DNA of 64,000 bases. Source: Paragemmobacter ruber. Its GTDB lineage: Bacteria > Pseudomonadota > Alphaproteobacteria > Rhodobacterales > Rhodobacteraceae. How positions within the stretch are numbered: the first letter of the stretch is position 1; each line of letters opens with the position of its first letter. A model generated the notes under the pieces. That model was not told where the DNA came from. It did no database searches and saw only the letters and a list, made by a program, of their open reading frames with translations. A program made the position numbers and the translations under genes. The DNA is taken from positions 806,001 through 870,000 of the forward strand of contig NZ_JAAATW010000001.1 of the NCBI RefSeq assembly GCF_009908315.1. Direction: 5' to 3'. This document shows positions 42,193 through 51,026 of this stretch, in pieces.

Positions 42193-43404
42193 ATGACCGA
42201 TGCCTATATCTATGACACCGTCCGTTCCCCCCGCGGCAAGGGCCGCGCGGATGGGGCCCTGCACGAGCTGACCTCGGTCGCGTTGTCGGCCCGGGTGCTG
42301 AACGCGATCAAGGATCGCAACGGGCTTGAGGGCCATGCGGTGGAAGATGTGATCTGGGGCAATGTCACCCAGGTGGGTGAGCAGGGTGGTTGCCTTGCCC
42401 GGTCGGCGGTGCTGGCGTCAGAGCTTGACCAGTCGATCCCGGGGCTTGCCATCAACCGCTTTTGCGCCAGCGGCATGGAGGCGGTGAACCTTGCCGCCAA
42501 TCAGGTGAAGGGCGGCGCGGGTGCCGCCTATATCGCGGGCGGGGTGGAGATGATGGGCCGCGTTGCCATGGGCAGCGATGGGGCTGCGATTGCGGTGGAC
42601 CCCAGCCTTGCGATGAAGACCTATTTCGTCCCGCAGGGGATCAGCGCCGACATCATCGCCACGGAATACGGCTTTACCCGCGAGATGGCCGATGCGCTGG
42701 CCGTGGAATCGCAGCGCCGCGCGGCAGAGGCGTGGAAGGACGGGCGGTTTGCGAAATCTGTCATCACCATCCATGATCAGAATGGCCTGCCGATCCTGAG
42801 CCATGACGAGTACATGCGCCCCGGCACGGATATGCAGAGCCTTGGCGCGCTGAAGCCCAGCTTCAAGGAGATGGGCGAGGTGATGCCCGGCTTCGACAAG
42901 ATTGCCCTGATGAAATACCCGCATCTGGAGCGGATCGAGCATATCCACCATGCCGGGAACTCCAGCGGTATCGTGGACGGGGCTGCCGCCGTGCTGATCG
43001 GCAATGCGGAATTCGGGCGCGCCCATGGGTTGAAGCCCCGCGCGCGCATCCGGGCCACGGCCAAGATCGGGACCGATCCCACCATCATGCTGACCGGGCC
43101 GGTGCCGGTGACGGAAAAGATCCTGAAGGATCACGGCATGGCGATTTCGGACATCGACCTGTTCGAGGTGAATGAGGCCTTTGCCTCGGTCGTGCTGCGC
43201 TTCCTGCAGGCCTTCGACGTGGATCCGGCGAAGGTGAACCCCAATGGCGGGTCCATCGCCATGGGGCATCCGCTGGGCGCGACAGGGGCGATCATCATCG
43301 GCACCCTGCTGGATGAGCTGGAGCGCACGGGCAAGGGGGTTGGCCTCGCCACGCTGTGCATCGCGTCCGGCATGGGCGCTGCCACGATCATCGAGCGGGT
43401 GTGA
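42193..43404 (+). CDS. fadA: Acetyl-CoA C-acyltransferase (thiolase, FadA-type)
   Basis: The 403-residue thiolase has the nucleophilic Cys91 in INRFCASGMEAVNLA, the histidine in GGSIAMGHPLGATGAI and the second catalytic cysteine in LATLCIASGMGAATI. It releases acetyl-CoA in the last step of beta-oxidation. The ATG at 42193 is preceded by AAGGAG; ATGs at 42178 and 42190 are alternatives. The stop overlaps the bicupin start (TGATG). Confidence 0.92.
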   Translation: MTDAYIYDTVRSPRGKGRADGALHELTSVALSARVLNAIKDRNGLEGHAVEDVIWGNVTQVGEQGGCLARSAVLASELDQSIPGLAINRFCASGMEAVNLAANQVKGGAGAAYIAGGVEMMGRVAMGSDGAAIAVDPSLAMKTYFVPQGISADIIATEYGFTREMADALAVESQRRAAEAWKDGRFAKSVITIHDQNGLPILSHDEYMRPGTDMQSLGALKPSFKEMGEVMPGFDKIALMKYPHLERIEHIHHAGNSSGIVDGAAAVLIGNAEFGRAHGLKPRARIRATAKIGTDPTIMLTGPVPVTEKILKDHGMAISDIDLFEVNEAFASVVLRFLQAFDVDPAKVNPNGGSIAMGHPLGATGAIIIGTLLDELERTGKGVGLATLCIASGMGAATIIERV

Positions 43405-44381
43405 TGCCGAAGCTGGACCTCGCTGCCGTGACGGTGAAGACCGGGTCGATCTATCCCGCGCCCTTTGCGGCGATGATGGCGGGGCGGTCGTCGCTGCGGC
43501 TGGCGCAGGCGGGGGGGATCACGCAGTTCGGTGCCAATCTGGTGACGCTGAACCCCGGCGCGCTGTCTTCGCTCCGACATTGGCACGCGGCGGAGGATGA
43601 GGTGGTGGTGGTCCTGTCGGGCGCATGCACGCTGGTGCAGGATGCAGGGTCTGCCGTGATGCGGCGGGGCGATGCGGCCTGCTTTCCGGCGGGCGTGGCG
43701 GACGGGCATCATTTCGTGAACCTGACCGACGCCCCGGCGACCTTCCTTGTGGTCGGCACCAAGGCCGCGCGCGAGGTGGGGACCTATTCGGATGTCGATC
43801 TGGTCTGCACCATCGACGGGGCGACGGCGACCTTCACCCGCAAGGATGGCGCGGCTTTTGAGGCCCTGCCGCAGGATGAAACCCTGCCGCCCCCGCCGCC
43901 GGAGGGGCATCCGAAGGGGTTGATCGCCCTACCCGACTGGCAGGAGGACAACCCGACCCATCCCATCCTTGGGGCAGGCCCCGGCCATTATCGTTATCGC
44001 CTGATCTCTGATCCGGGCGGGATCACGCAGTTCGGCTGCTTTGTCGAGGAGTTGCCGCCCGGGTCCCGGTCCGGCCACCGGCATTGGCACGAGGCCGAGG
44101 ATGAGATGATCCTGATGCTGGAGGGCGAGGTGGTCCTTGTCGAGGATGCCGAAGCCCCCCTCAACGCGGGTGATGTGGCCTGCTGGCCTGCCGGGCATCC
44201 CGTGGGCCATCGGCTGGACAATCGCGGGGCAGAGCCTGCGCGTTACATCGTAATCGGCACGCGGCTGGCGCGTGACCGCGTGCATTACACAGACCATGAC
44301 CTGATCACGGAAAAGGATGGGGCCACGCGCCGCTATCTGCACCGCGACGGCACCCCCTATCCGACTGGAGAGAGCAAATGA
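43404..44381 (+). CDS. Double-cupin domain protein
   Basis: The 325-residue protein has two cupin_2 domains. Domain 1 has LSSLRHWHAAEDEVVVVLSG and MRRGDAACFPAGVADGHHFVN. Domain 2 has RSGHRHWHEAEDEMILMLEG and LNAGDVACWPAGHPVGHRLDN. Both keep the HxH...E motif and the later His, so both could bind metal. The halves look like an internal duplication. It is joined to the thiolase by TGATG and to fadJ by ATGA, so it is translated within the beta-oxidation operon. It could be an acyl-CoA-related isomerase/dioxygenase-like enzyme or a sensor. Function unknown. Confidence 0.85.
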   Translation: MPKLDLAAVTVKTGSIYPAPFAAMMAGRSSLRLAQAGGITQFGANLVTLNPGALSSLRHWHAAEDEVVVVLSGACTLVQDAGSAVMRRGDAACFPAGVADGHHFVNLTDAPATFLVVGTKAAREVGTYSDVDLVCTIDGATATFTRKDGAAFEALPQDETLPPPPPEGHPKGLIALPDWQEDNPTHPILGAGPGHYRYRLISDPGGITQFGCFVEELPPGSRSGHRHWHEAEDEMILMLEGEVVLVEDAEAPLNAGDVACWPAGHPVGHRLDNRGAEPARYIVIGTRLARDRVHYTDHDLITEKDGATRRYLHRDGTPYPTGESK

Positions 44382-46564
44382 CCGATTTCACCATGACCCT
44401 TGATGCCGATGGCGTCGCCACGATCACTTGGGACGTGAAGGCCAAGTCGATGAATGTGATGTCGACCGAGGCCTTCGCCCTGCTGGACAGCCTGATCGAC
44501 AAGGCGCTGGCCGACCCTGCGGTGAAGGGTGTGATCCTGACCAGCGGAAAGAAGGATTTCGCGGGCGGGATGGACCTGAACGTGATCGCGCAGATGCGGG
44601 CGGGCGGGGCCGAGGCGATTTTCGCGGGCGTGATGCAGATGCACAGCGTTCTGCGCAAGATCGAACGCGCAGGCATGGACCCCAAGACGAAGAAGGGCGG
44701 CAAGCCCATCGTCGCCGCCCTTCCCGGCACGGCGCTGGGGATCGGGTACGAACTGCCGCTGGCCTGCCACCGGATCATCGCCGCCGACAACCCCAAGGCC
44801 AAGATCGGCCTGCCGGAAATCATGGTGGGCATCTTCCCCGGCGCGGGTGGCACCACCCGCCTTGTGCGCAAGATGGGGGCGATGATGGCTGCGCCCTACC
44901 TGCTGGAAGGCAAGCTTTCCGATCCGAAATCCGCCAAGGCGGCGGGGCTGGTGGATGAGGTTGTCCCGGCTGAGGAGTTGCTGGCGCGGGCGAAGGACTG
45001 GGTCCGGTCGGCCAAGGAGGCCGATCTGGTAAAGCCTTGGGATGACAAGGGTTTCAAGATGCCCGGCGGCGCGCCCTATCATCCGGCGGGGTTCATGACC
45101 TTTGTCGGCGCATCCGCCATGGTGCATGGCAAGACCATGGGGGTCTATCCGGCGGCGAAGGCCCTGCTGTCGGCGGTGTATGAAGGGGCGCTGGTGCCCT
45201 TTGACACGGCGCTGAAGATCGAGGCGCGGCATTTCACCTCCGTTCTGATGAACCCGTCTTCCACCGCGATGATCCGGTCCTTGTTCATCAACAAGGAGGC
45301 GCTGGAAAAGGGTGCGAACCGGCCGAAGGTGGATGATCAGACGGTCAAGAAGGTGGGGGTGATCGGCGCGGGCATGATGGGGGCGGGCATCGCCTATGTC
45401 AGCGCCAATGCAGGCATCGAGGTGGTGCTGATCGACGCCGCGCAAGAGGCCGCCGACAAGGGCAAGGCCTATTCCGAAGGCCTGCTCGACAAGGGCATCC
45501 AGCGCCGCAAGGTGACGCCCGAGAAGAAGGCCGAGGTGCTGGCCCGCATCCATGCCACCACCGACTACGCCGCGCTGGCAGGCTGTGACCTGATCGTGGA
45601 GGCGGTGTTCGAAGACCCGAAGGTGAAGGCCGAGGTGACGGCAAAGGTCGAGGCGGTGGTGGGTGAAGGCTGCATCTTCGCCACCAACACCTCTACCCTG
45701 CCCATCTCGTCGCTGGCCCGCGCCAGCGCGCGGCCTGCGGATTTCATCGGCATCCATTTCTTTTCGCCCGTCGACAAGATGATGCTGGTGGAAATCATCC
45801 GGGGCAAAGAAACCGGCGATGTGGCCGTGGCCAAGGCGCTCGATTACGTCCGCCAAATCCGCAAGACGCCCATCGTGGTGAACGATGCGCGGTTCTTCTA
45901 TGCCAACCGCTGCATCATCCCCTATATCAACGAAGGCATCCGCATGGTGGCCGAAGGGGTGGAACCCGCGCTGGTGGAAAATGCGGCCAAGCTGGTGGGG
46001 ATGCCGCTGGGGCCGCTGCAGTTGGTGGACGAAACCTCGATCGACCTTGGGGTGAAGATCGCCAAGGCGACGAAGGCGGCGATGGGCGATGCCTACCCGG
46101 ATGGCGCGGTGGATGTGGTGCTGTTCTGGATGGCCGATCAGGGGCGGCTGGGCAAGAAATCCAATGCGGGTTTCTACGCCTATGACGCAGCCGGCAAGCG
46201 CGAGGGGCTGTGGGAGGGCTTGGCCGCGCAATACCCCGTCGCCGATGCGCAACCCGATCTGACCACCGTCCAGCACCGCCTGCTGATGGCGCAAGTGCTG
46301 GAGGCCGTGCGCGCGCTGGAGGATGGCGTGCTGACCGATATCCGCGAAGGCGACGTGGGCGCGATCCTCGGCTGGGGCTTTGCGCCGTGGTCGGGCGGGC
46401 CGTTCGGCTGGCTCGACATCATCGGCGCGGCACGGGCGGTAGAGATCTGCGATGCGCTGACCGCCACCCATGGCGCGCGCTTTGCCGCGCCGCAGATGCT
46501 GCGCGACATGGCGGCGAAGGGTGCGACCTTCTACAGCAGCGGCGCGGGCGCGAAGGCCGCGTAA
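44378..46564 (+). CDS. fadJ: Trifunctional-type enoyl-CoA hydratase/3-hydroxyacyl-CoA dehydrogenase (FadJ/FadB)
   Basis: The 728-residue fatty-acid oxidation alpha subunit starts with an enoyl-CoA hydratase domain (residues ~1-200): VILTSGKKDFAGGMDLNV, ALGIGYELPLACHRI and GLPEIMVGIFPGAGGTTRLV. The NAD-binding 3-hydroxyacyl-CoA dehydrogenase domain begins near residue 325 (VGVIGAGMMGAGIAYVSANA; GIHFFSPVDKMMLVEIIRG). Two C-terminal HCDH domains end near GAILGWGFAPWSGGPFGWLD. It works with the thiolase and acyl-CoA dehydrogenase of this operon. Confidence 0.95.
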   Translation: MTDFTMTLDADGVATITWDVKAKSMNVMSTEAFALLDSLIDKALADPAVKGVILTSGKKDFAGGMDLNVIAQMRAGGAEAIFAGVMQMHSVLRKIERAGMDPKTKKGGKPIVAALPGTALGIGYELPLACHRIIAADNPKAKIGLPEIMVGIFPGAGGTTRLVRKMGAMMAAPYLLEGKLSDPKSAKAAGLVDEVVPAEELLARAKDWVRSAKEADLVKPWDDKGFKMPGGAPYHPAGFMTFVGASAMVHGKTMGVYPAAKALLSAVYEGALVPFDTALKIEARHFTSVLMNPSSTAMIRSLFINKEALEKGANRPKVDDQTVKKVGVIGAGMMGAGIAYVSANAGIEVVLIDAAQEAADKGKAYSEGLLDKGIQRRKVTPEKKAEVLARIHATTDYAALAGCDLIVEAVFEDPKVKAEVTAKVEAVVGEGCIFATNTSTLPISSLARASARPADFIGIHFFSPVDKMMLVEIIRGKETGDVAVAKALDYVRQIRKTPIVVNDARFFYANRCIIPYINEGIRMVAEGVEPALVENAAKLVGMPLGPLQLVDETSIDLGVKIAKATKAAMGDAYPDGAVDVVLFWMADQGRLGKKSNAGFYAYDAAGKREGLWEGLAAQYPVADAQPDLTTVQHRLLMAQVLEAVRALEDGVLTDIREGDVGAILGWGFAPWSGGPFGWLDIIGAARAVEICDALTATHGARFAAPQMLRDMAAKGATFYSSGAGAKAA

Positions 46565-47172
46565 GGCGGCGCCGCCTGATCAGGCGGCAGGAAACGCGCG
46601 CGTTCGCCTTCGGCGATCAGGCCCGCCACCAGTTGGCGGGCCTCTTTCAATCCCAGCGTCATCAGGCCCTGCGCGCGGAACAGGTTCGCCGCCATGGCCC
46701 CGGTTCCGCCACAGCCCAGAAGAAGGCAGCGCCCGGCAAAGACGACCTGCGGCGTATCGAATTGCAGATGCACGATCTCCACCTCGCGCGGGGGGCGGCG
46801 GGTGATACCGTTCCAGCCCAGAAGCGCCAGCGCGGGGACCATCACGAAGGCCTCGCCATAGGCGTCTTCCGCCCATTCGGATTCGAGCATGACCATCTGC
46901 GCGGGCAGAAGTTCCACCGGGTGGTCATTGTCCATCGCGCCGGTGGGCAGAAGGACCGGCCAGAAGGCAGGCGGCACATTCCGCGCCTGGGCCGAGCGGA
47001 AAACGGCCGCCACCGGCATCTCGCCCTGTTCGAAGGTGAAGACGGGATCGCCCGGTTCCAGATCGCCTGCCTCGACCCAGCCATCCGGCGTGGCGAGCGC
47101 GTGGGATGCAGGCAGCCCGTCCACAAGGATGGACGGAACTGCCGCACCAAGGGGGGATACTGATGACTGCAC
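46531..47172 (-). CDS. Hint (hedgehog/intein)-like domain protein lacking the N-terminal cysteine
   Basis: The 213-residue product contains the start of a Hint-type domain, ASHALATPDGWVEAGDLEPGDPVFTFEQG, followed by NDHPVELLPAQMVMLESEWA and VHLQFDTPQVVFAGRCLLLG. Related Rhodobacteraceae proteins normally show a Cys just before the ATP/TPDGW strand (CFTPGT-like). Here that position reads LPASHA, so self-processing is unlikely. The GTG at 47172 is the best start, with a weak ribosome site. Its last 34 bp overlap the end of fadJ on the other strand. Role unknown. Confidence 0.72.
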   Translation of the reverse strand: MQSSVSPLGAAVPSILVDGLPASHALATPDGWVEAGDLEPGDPVFTFEQGEMPVAAVFRSAQARNVPPAFWPVLLPTGAMDNDHPVELLPAQMVMLESEWAEDAYGEAFVMVPALALLGWNGITRRPPREVEIVHLQFDTPQVVFAGRCLLLGCGGTGAMAANLFRAQGLMTLGLKEARQLVAGLIAEGERARFLPPDQAAPPYAAFAPAPLL

Positions 47173-47284
47173 GGAACCTGCTTTCGTCCAAGGGTCGACA
47201 GCCTGCACCCTGCGGGGCGGTTTTGTCGCCGAAAGGGCGAAAGACAGGCATTTGCGCGATTGATTGTGTCCAATACGGGGACAG

Positions 47285-47941
47285 TCAGGCCGAATCGAAG
47301 CCGTATCCGAAGCGCGCGATGTCCGCCGCGCAGAGGCGGGCCACCAGCGCGGCATCGCCGTCGCTGTAATAGGGGCGCCAGTCGCGCGCGCGGGCGCTGT
47401 CATTGGCACGCGGCAGCGGGGTCAGGCGGAAGCCCAGATGCGCCTCGAATTCGGTCAGGTCTTCGCCCAGCCGTTCCAGCCGGGCATAGAGCGTGGCGCG
47501 ATCCCGCCCCTGCCCGTCGCGCAGATAGGCGGCATAGGGCCATGCGGCAAAGGCAGCCTGCGTGTCAGGATGGTTGAGGAACGCGCTGAACCCGGTCGCC
47601 TTGGCCAGCGCCACCGCCGGATGCGCAAAGGATTGGCCGCGCAGCCAGTGGTAATAGCTGACCATCCGGTCCCATGGATTGCGCACGAGGGTCAGGATGA
47701 AAAACGTCTCAAGCTCGTCAGGGGACAGCAGCCCGTCGAGATCGGCCAGCGTGGAATGTTTCCACAACCGCCCCCTGGCGGAAAGCCCCGCCAGCCGCCC
47801 CCGCCGCGCGCGGGCCTTGGGCGTGTCGCCGATCAGGATGTCGTCCTTCATGGCGCGCGCCTCCAGCGCCAGCGTCAGCGCTGTCCCGCCCGTCTTGGGG
47901 ATATGGATGAACAGGTAACGCCGCCCGCGGGACAGGATCAC
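47285..47941 (-). CDS. Sulfotransferase-family protein
   Basis: The 218-residue product has the 5'-phosphosulfate loop YLFIHIPKTGGTALTLALE and the 3'-phosphate-binding FFILTLVRNPWDRMVSYYHWL, the standard PAPS-binding pair of the sulfotransferase_2 type. It would sulfate a carbohydrate or glycan using PAPS. PAPS can be made from the fused ATP sulfurylase/APS kinase encoded near 57 kb. The acceptor is unknown. It precedes the Hint-like gene on the same strand by about 110 bp. Confidence 0.88.
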   Translation of the reverse strand: MILSRGRRYLFIHIPKTGGTALTLALEARAMKDDILIGDTPKARARRGRLAGLSARGRLWKHSTLADLDGLLSPDELETFFILTLVRNPWDRMVSYYHWLRGQSFAHPAVALAKATGFSAFLNHPDTQAAFAAWPYAAYLRDGQGRDRATLYARLERLGEDLTEFEAHLGFRLTPLPRANDSARARDWRPYYSDGDAALVARLCAADIARFGYGFDSA

Positions 47942-47984
47942 GGATACCCCCTGCGAAAGCGAAATTTGAACGCTAATGTCGCGC

Positions 47985-48006
47985 CGGAAAATGCGTGCAT
48001 TTTCCG
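47985..48006. repeat. Palindrome downstream of the 2-hydroxyacid dehydrogenase gene
   Basis: 10-bp arms CGGAAAATGC/GCATTTTCCG with a 2-nt centre (GT). It lies in the 100-bp gap between two minus-strand genes and may be a terminator or another AT-rich palindrome of the family. Confidence 0.65.
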
Positions 48007-48041
48007 ATGCGAAACTTGCGTGCAGAAATCGCCCCCCTTCC

Positions 48042-48995
48042 TCACCCCACGCGGTTGGGCAGTTCGCGCCCCTCCAGATGGGCGATGAGGTTATCCACCG
48101 CCATCATCCCCATGTTTTCGCGCACCTCCAGCGCAGCCGTCCCCAGATGGGGCAGCAGCGTGACATTCTCCATCGCCATCAGCGCAGGCGGGACCGATGG
48201 TTCGAACTCATAGACATCCAGGCCCGCCCCCGCGATGCGACCCTCGGCCAGCGCGGCGATCAGCGCGCCTTCGTTCACCACATCGCCGCGCGCGATGTTG
48301 ATGAAGATGCCTGTGGGCTTCATCGCGGCAAAGGCGGCGGGGCCGATCAGGTGATGGGTGGCCTTGCCCCCCGGCACGGCCACCACGACGAAATCCTGCG
48401 CCATCGCCTCTTCCATCGGCACCTGCCGGGCCGGAACCCCGGCATCGGCCACGGGCGATCGGTTGTGGAACGCCACCTCCATCCCAAAGCCGAAATGGCA
48501 GCGCCGGGCGATGGCCTTGCCGATGCGCCCCATGCCGATGATCCCCACCGACTTGCCGCTGACATGGGTGCCCAGCATCTGCGTCGGACCCCAGCCCTGC
48601 CAGTTGCCCGCGCGCAGGATGCGCTCGCCCTCGCCCAGCCGCCGCGCCGTCATCAGGATCAGCGCCAGCGCGATATCGGCCGTGGCATCGGTCACCGCGC
48701 CGGGGGTGTTGGTGACGGCCACGCCTGCCGCACGCGCGGCTTCGACGTCGATATGGTTGTAGCCCACCCCGAAATTCGCCAAGAGTCGCGCCCGGGGCGC
48801 AGACACATCGGCAAAGACATCGGCCTGATAGCGATCGCCCAGCGTGGGCATCACCACGTCATAGTCGCGCAGCGAGGCACGCAGTTCGGCGGGCGACAGC
48901 ACCCCCGATTCCGTCGCGCGCACCGTGACATCGAACCGCGCACGCGCGGCCGCCAGCACCCGGTCGGGCATGGTGCGTGTGATCAGCAGTTTCAT
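48042..48995 (-). CDS. D-isomer-specific 2-hydroxyacid dehydrogenase (glyoxylate/hydroxypyruvate reductase type)
   Basis: The 317-residue NAD(P)-dependent enzyme reads LANFGVGYNHIDVEAARAAG, the Rossmann loop VGIIGMGRIGKAIARRCHFG, NIARGDVVNEGALIAALAEG (catalytic Arg region) and LLPHLGTAALEVRENMG (catalytic His). Catalytic Glu is expected between these. It probably reduces glyoxylate or hydroxypyruvate; D-glycerate metabolism is the usual role. The start directly abuts the csaA stop with no gap. Confidence 0.9.
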   Translation of the reverse strand: MKLLITRTMPDRVLAAARARFDVTVRATESGVLSPAELRASLRDYDVVMPTLGDRYQADVFADVSAPRARLLANFGVGYNHIDVEAARAAGVAVTNTPGAVTDATADIALALILMTARRLGEGERILRAGNWQGWGPTQMLGTHVSGKSVGIIGMGRIGKAIARRCHFGFGMEVAFHNRSPVADAGVPARQVPMEEAMAQDFVVVAVPGGKATHHLIGPAAFAAMKPTGIFINIARGDVVNEGALIAALAEGRIAGAGLDVYEFEPSVPPALMAMENVTLLPHLGTAALEVRENMGMMAVDNLIAHLEGRELPNRVG

Positions 48996-49331
48996 TCAGT
49001 AAAGCCTCCCCCCAAGCGGAACCTCGTGCCCCGGCACGATCAGCACCACCTCGCCCTCTGCATCCGGCACGCCCAGAACCAGCACCTCGGACATCACCTT
49101 GCCGATCTGGCGCGGCGGAAAGTTCACCACTGCCAGAACCTGCCGTCCGATCAACCCCTCTGGCGTGTAGTGCCGGGTGATCTGGGCCGAGGAGCGTTTC
49201 TCGCCGATCTCTCCCCCGAAATCGACCCAAAGCTTGATGGCGGGTTTGCGCGCCTCGGGGTAGGGTTCGGCGCGGGTGATGCGGCCCACGCGGATATCGA
49301 CCTTCTGGAAATCGTCATAGCTGATCGTCAT
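48996..49331 (-). CDS. csaA: CsaA-like tRNA-binding domain protein
   Basis: The 111-residue OB-fold protein reads VDIRVGRITRAEPYPEARKP, AQITRHYTPEGLIGRQVLAV, VNFPPRQIGKVMSEVLVLGV and VLIVPGHEVPLGGRLY. This is the CsaA family, related to the C-terminal domain of methionyl-tRNA synthetase. It binds tRNA and has been described as an export-related chaperone. ATGA overlap with proC upstream. Confidence 0.93.
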   Translation of the reverse strand: MTISYDDFQKVDIRVGRITRAEPYPEARKPAIKLWVDFGGEIGEKRSSAQITRHYTPEGLIGRQVLAVVNFPPRQIGKVMSEVLVLGVPDAEGEVVLIVPGHEVPLGGRLY

Positions 49332-50131
49332 CGGCCCAGCTCCCGCCCCCGATCCGCCGCCGCCTTGACCGCCCGTGTCATCAGCCCGGTCAATTCCGGC
49401 ATCAGCACCGCGAGCGCCGCCGCCGTGGTGCCACCGGGCGAGGTGACGTTCACGCGCAACTGTTCTGCGCTGTCCTCGGACCGGTAGGCCAATTCCCCTG
49501 CGCCGGTCACCGTGGCCCGGGCCAGTTGCAGGGCTATAGCCGGCGACAGCCCCTCGGCCTCGCCCGCTGCGGCGAGGGCCTCGATCAGGTGGAACACATA
49601 GGCCGGGCCTGAACCTGACACGGCCGTGACGGCATCAATCTGGTGCTCGCCCTCAAGGATCACCGTCCCGCCCACGGCCGCCATCAGCGCCACGGCCAGC
49701 GCCATGGCCTCGTCTCCCACATGGGCGTTGCGGCACAGGGCGGTGATCCCCCGGTTCACCATGGCGGGCGTGTTCGGCATGGTGCGCACGATGGGCGTGC
49801 GGTCGCCCAGCACCGCCTCGAAGGCCGCAATCGTGGTGCCTGCCGCGATCGACAGGAACAGCGTCCCGCCATTGCCCAGCGCCTGCAGTACAGGCAGCGC
49901 GGTGCCCATCATCTGCGGCTTGACCGCCAAAAGCGCCACGGCCGGCGCCGCCGGCACGCCGTCATTCAGATGCACCCCGCTGGCGCGCAGCCAATCCGAA
50001 GGGTTGGGTTCGATCACCCAGACGGATCCCGCAGGAACCCCCGCCTTCAGCCAGCCCGTCAGCAGGGCCGTCCCCATCTTGCCGCACCCCAAGAGAACAA
50101 GCCCATCCCGGGCCACCCGTTCCAAAGCCAT
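49328..50131 (-). CDS. proC: Pyrroline-5-carboxylate reductase ProC
   Basis: ProC catalyses the last step of proline synthesis (NADPH-dependent). The 267-residue product has GLVLLGCGKMGTALLTGWL (dinucleotide loop), LAVKPQMMGTALPVLQAL, PIVRTMPNTPAMVNRGITAL and the C-terminal VSGSGPAYVFHLIEALAAAG and NVTSPGGTTAAALAVL signatures. Length and motifs are complete. Same-strand run with the YbjN-like gene upstream (27 bp gap) and csaA downstream. Confidence 0.95.
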   Translation of the reverse strand: MALERVARDGLVLLGCGKMGTALLTGWLKAGVPAGSVWVIEPNPSDWLRASGVHLNDGVPAAPAVALLAVKPQMMGTALPVLQALGNGGTLFLSIAAGTTIAAFEAVLGDRTPIVRTMPNTPAMVNRGITALCRNAHVGDEAMALAVALMAAVGGTVILEGEHQIDAVTAVSGSGPAYVFHLIEALAAAGEAEGLSPAIALQLARATVTGAGELAYRSEDSAEQLRVNVTSPGGTTAAALAVLMPELTGLMTRAVKAAADRGRELGR

Positions 50132-50158
50132 GACGCCCCCCTGTCCACCGCGGACAGG

Positions 50159-50662
50159 TTAGGCGCGACCGTAGGCCTCGGCAATGGCGACCTTCATGGC
50201 ATCGGCCGGGCTCTTGTCGCTCCAGGCCACAAGCTGGAAGGCCGGATAGAACCGCTCTGCCGCGCCCACGGCGGCGGCGATCAGCCCGTCGATCTGATCG
50301 GCCGTCACGAACTGGCCGCCCGACAGAAGCAGGCCATAGCGCCAGACCATCAGCTTCTGCTCTTCCCAATAGGTGAAGGCCCCGGTCCAGACGGTATCGT
50401 TGCAGCGGTTCAGCAGATCATATAGCGCCCCCATCCGCGCGGCGGGCGGCTCCATCTCGAAGGTGCATATCAGGCGCAGCGTCTCATCCTGCGCCGACCA
50501 GGCCAGCGTCAGACTGTATGTGCGCCACTGCCCCTCGACCGCCATAGCGATCTGGTCATCGGTGACGCGGTCGAATTCCCAGGCGTGATGTTCGGCAAGG
50601 TTTTCAACGATGTCGATCGGATGCAGATCGTCTGAAATGAACTGGTCTTCCGCAAGCGACAT
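50159..50662 (-). CDS. YbjN-domain protein (type III secretion chaperone-like fold)
   Basis: The 167-residue protein reads LHPIDIVENLAEHHAWEFDR, EGQWRTYSLTLAWSAQDETL, LICTFEMEPPAARMGALYDL and QKLMVWRYGLLLSGGQFVTA. These match the YbjN-like family of alphaproteobacteria. The fold resembles secretion chaperones, but the role is unknown. It precedes proC in the same orientation, an arrangement I believe is common in this order. The start is chosen at MSLAEDQF; ATGs 12 and 15 bp upstream are possible. Confidence 0.85.
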   Translation of the reverse strand: MSLAEDQFISDDLHPIDIVENLAEHHAWEFDRVTDDQIAMAVEGQWRTYSLTLAWSAQDETLRLICTFEMEPPAARMGALYDLLNRCNDTVWTGAFTYWEEQKLMVWRYGLLLSGGQFVTADQIDGLIAAAVGAAERFYPAFQLVAWSDKSPADAMKVAIAEAYGRA

Positions 50663-51026
50663 TCCCGGCCTCATCATAAGGCTTCCGCAGGCACAAAACC
50701 CACAAGAAGCTGGGCGTCTGGCAAGGATCAGCGCTGCCTGACATGACCCTTACTAGATATGGTGTGGCAGAAGCGAAAGTCTGTAAAGCGATTTCTGGCG
50801 AAATCTTCTGTGGACAAACCGCCTTGCGGGCGGTGCCGACCAGCCCGACTCGCGCCGATTGAAAGCCGCCCCATCCCACGGCAACCTTGACGTGTGGATG
50901 CAGCATCCCTGCGCCCGGTCTTGGGTCCGGGAGGCGTGTCGGACGTAGGCAGGGGGGGGCGTCCACACCAAAACGAAAGGCGGCCCGAAGGCCGCCTGCG
51001 GATCACGCCCAAGGGACCTGCGGCTG
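50663..51026. other. Intergenic region between YbjN-like gene and ubiK
   Basis: 364 bp between two minus-strand genes. The ubiK terminator hairpin lies at 50978-50997. A GC dyad CCCGG...CCGGG is seen near 50913-50931. The part near 50745-50815 is AT-richer and should hold the promoter of the YbjN-proC-csaA run. A 43-codon frame at 50759-50890 (plus) has no ribosome site and is not called. Confidence 0.5.
50978..50997 (-). terminator. Terminator after ubiK
   Basis: Stem AGGCGGCC/GGCCGCCT with a 4-nt loop. Read on the minus strand it is followed by TTCGTTTTGG, 29 bp past the ubiK stop. A good intrinsic terminator for ubiK. Confidence 0.75.

Noticed and set aside
43404-44381. Bicupin as gentisate 1,2-dioxygenase
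   Set aside because: Bicupin layout alone fits, but no aromatic-degradation genes are near and I do not see the gentisate-specific blocks, so no function was assigned.
44357-46471. 704-codon minus-strand open frame
   Set aside because: Antisense to fadJ; no recognisable domain.
50759-50890. 43-codon plus-strand frame in the YbjN-ubiK gap
   Set aside because: No ribosome site and no recognisable sequence; kept only as part of the gap description.
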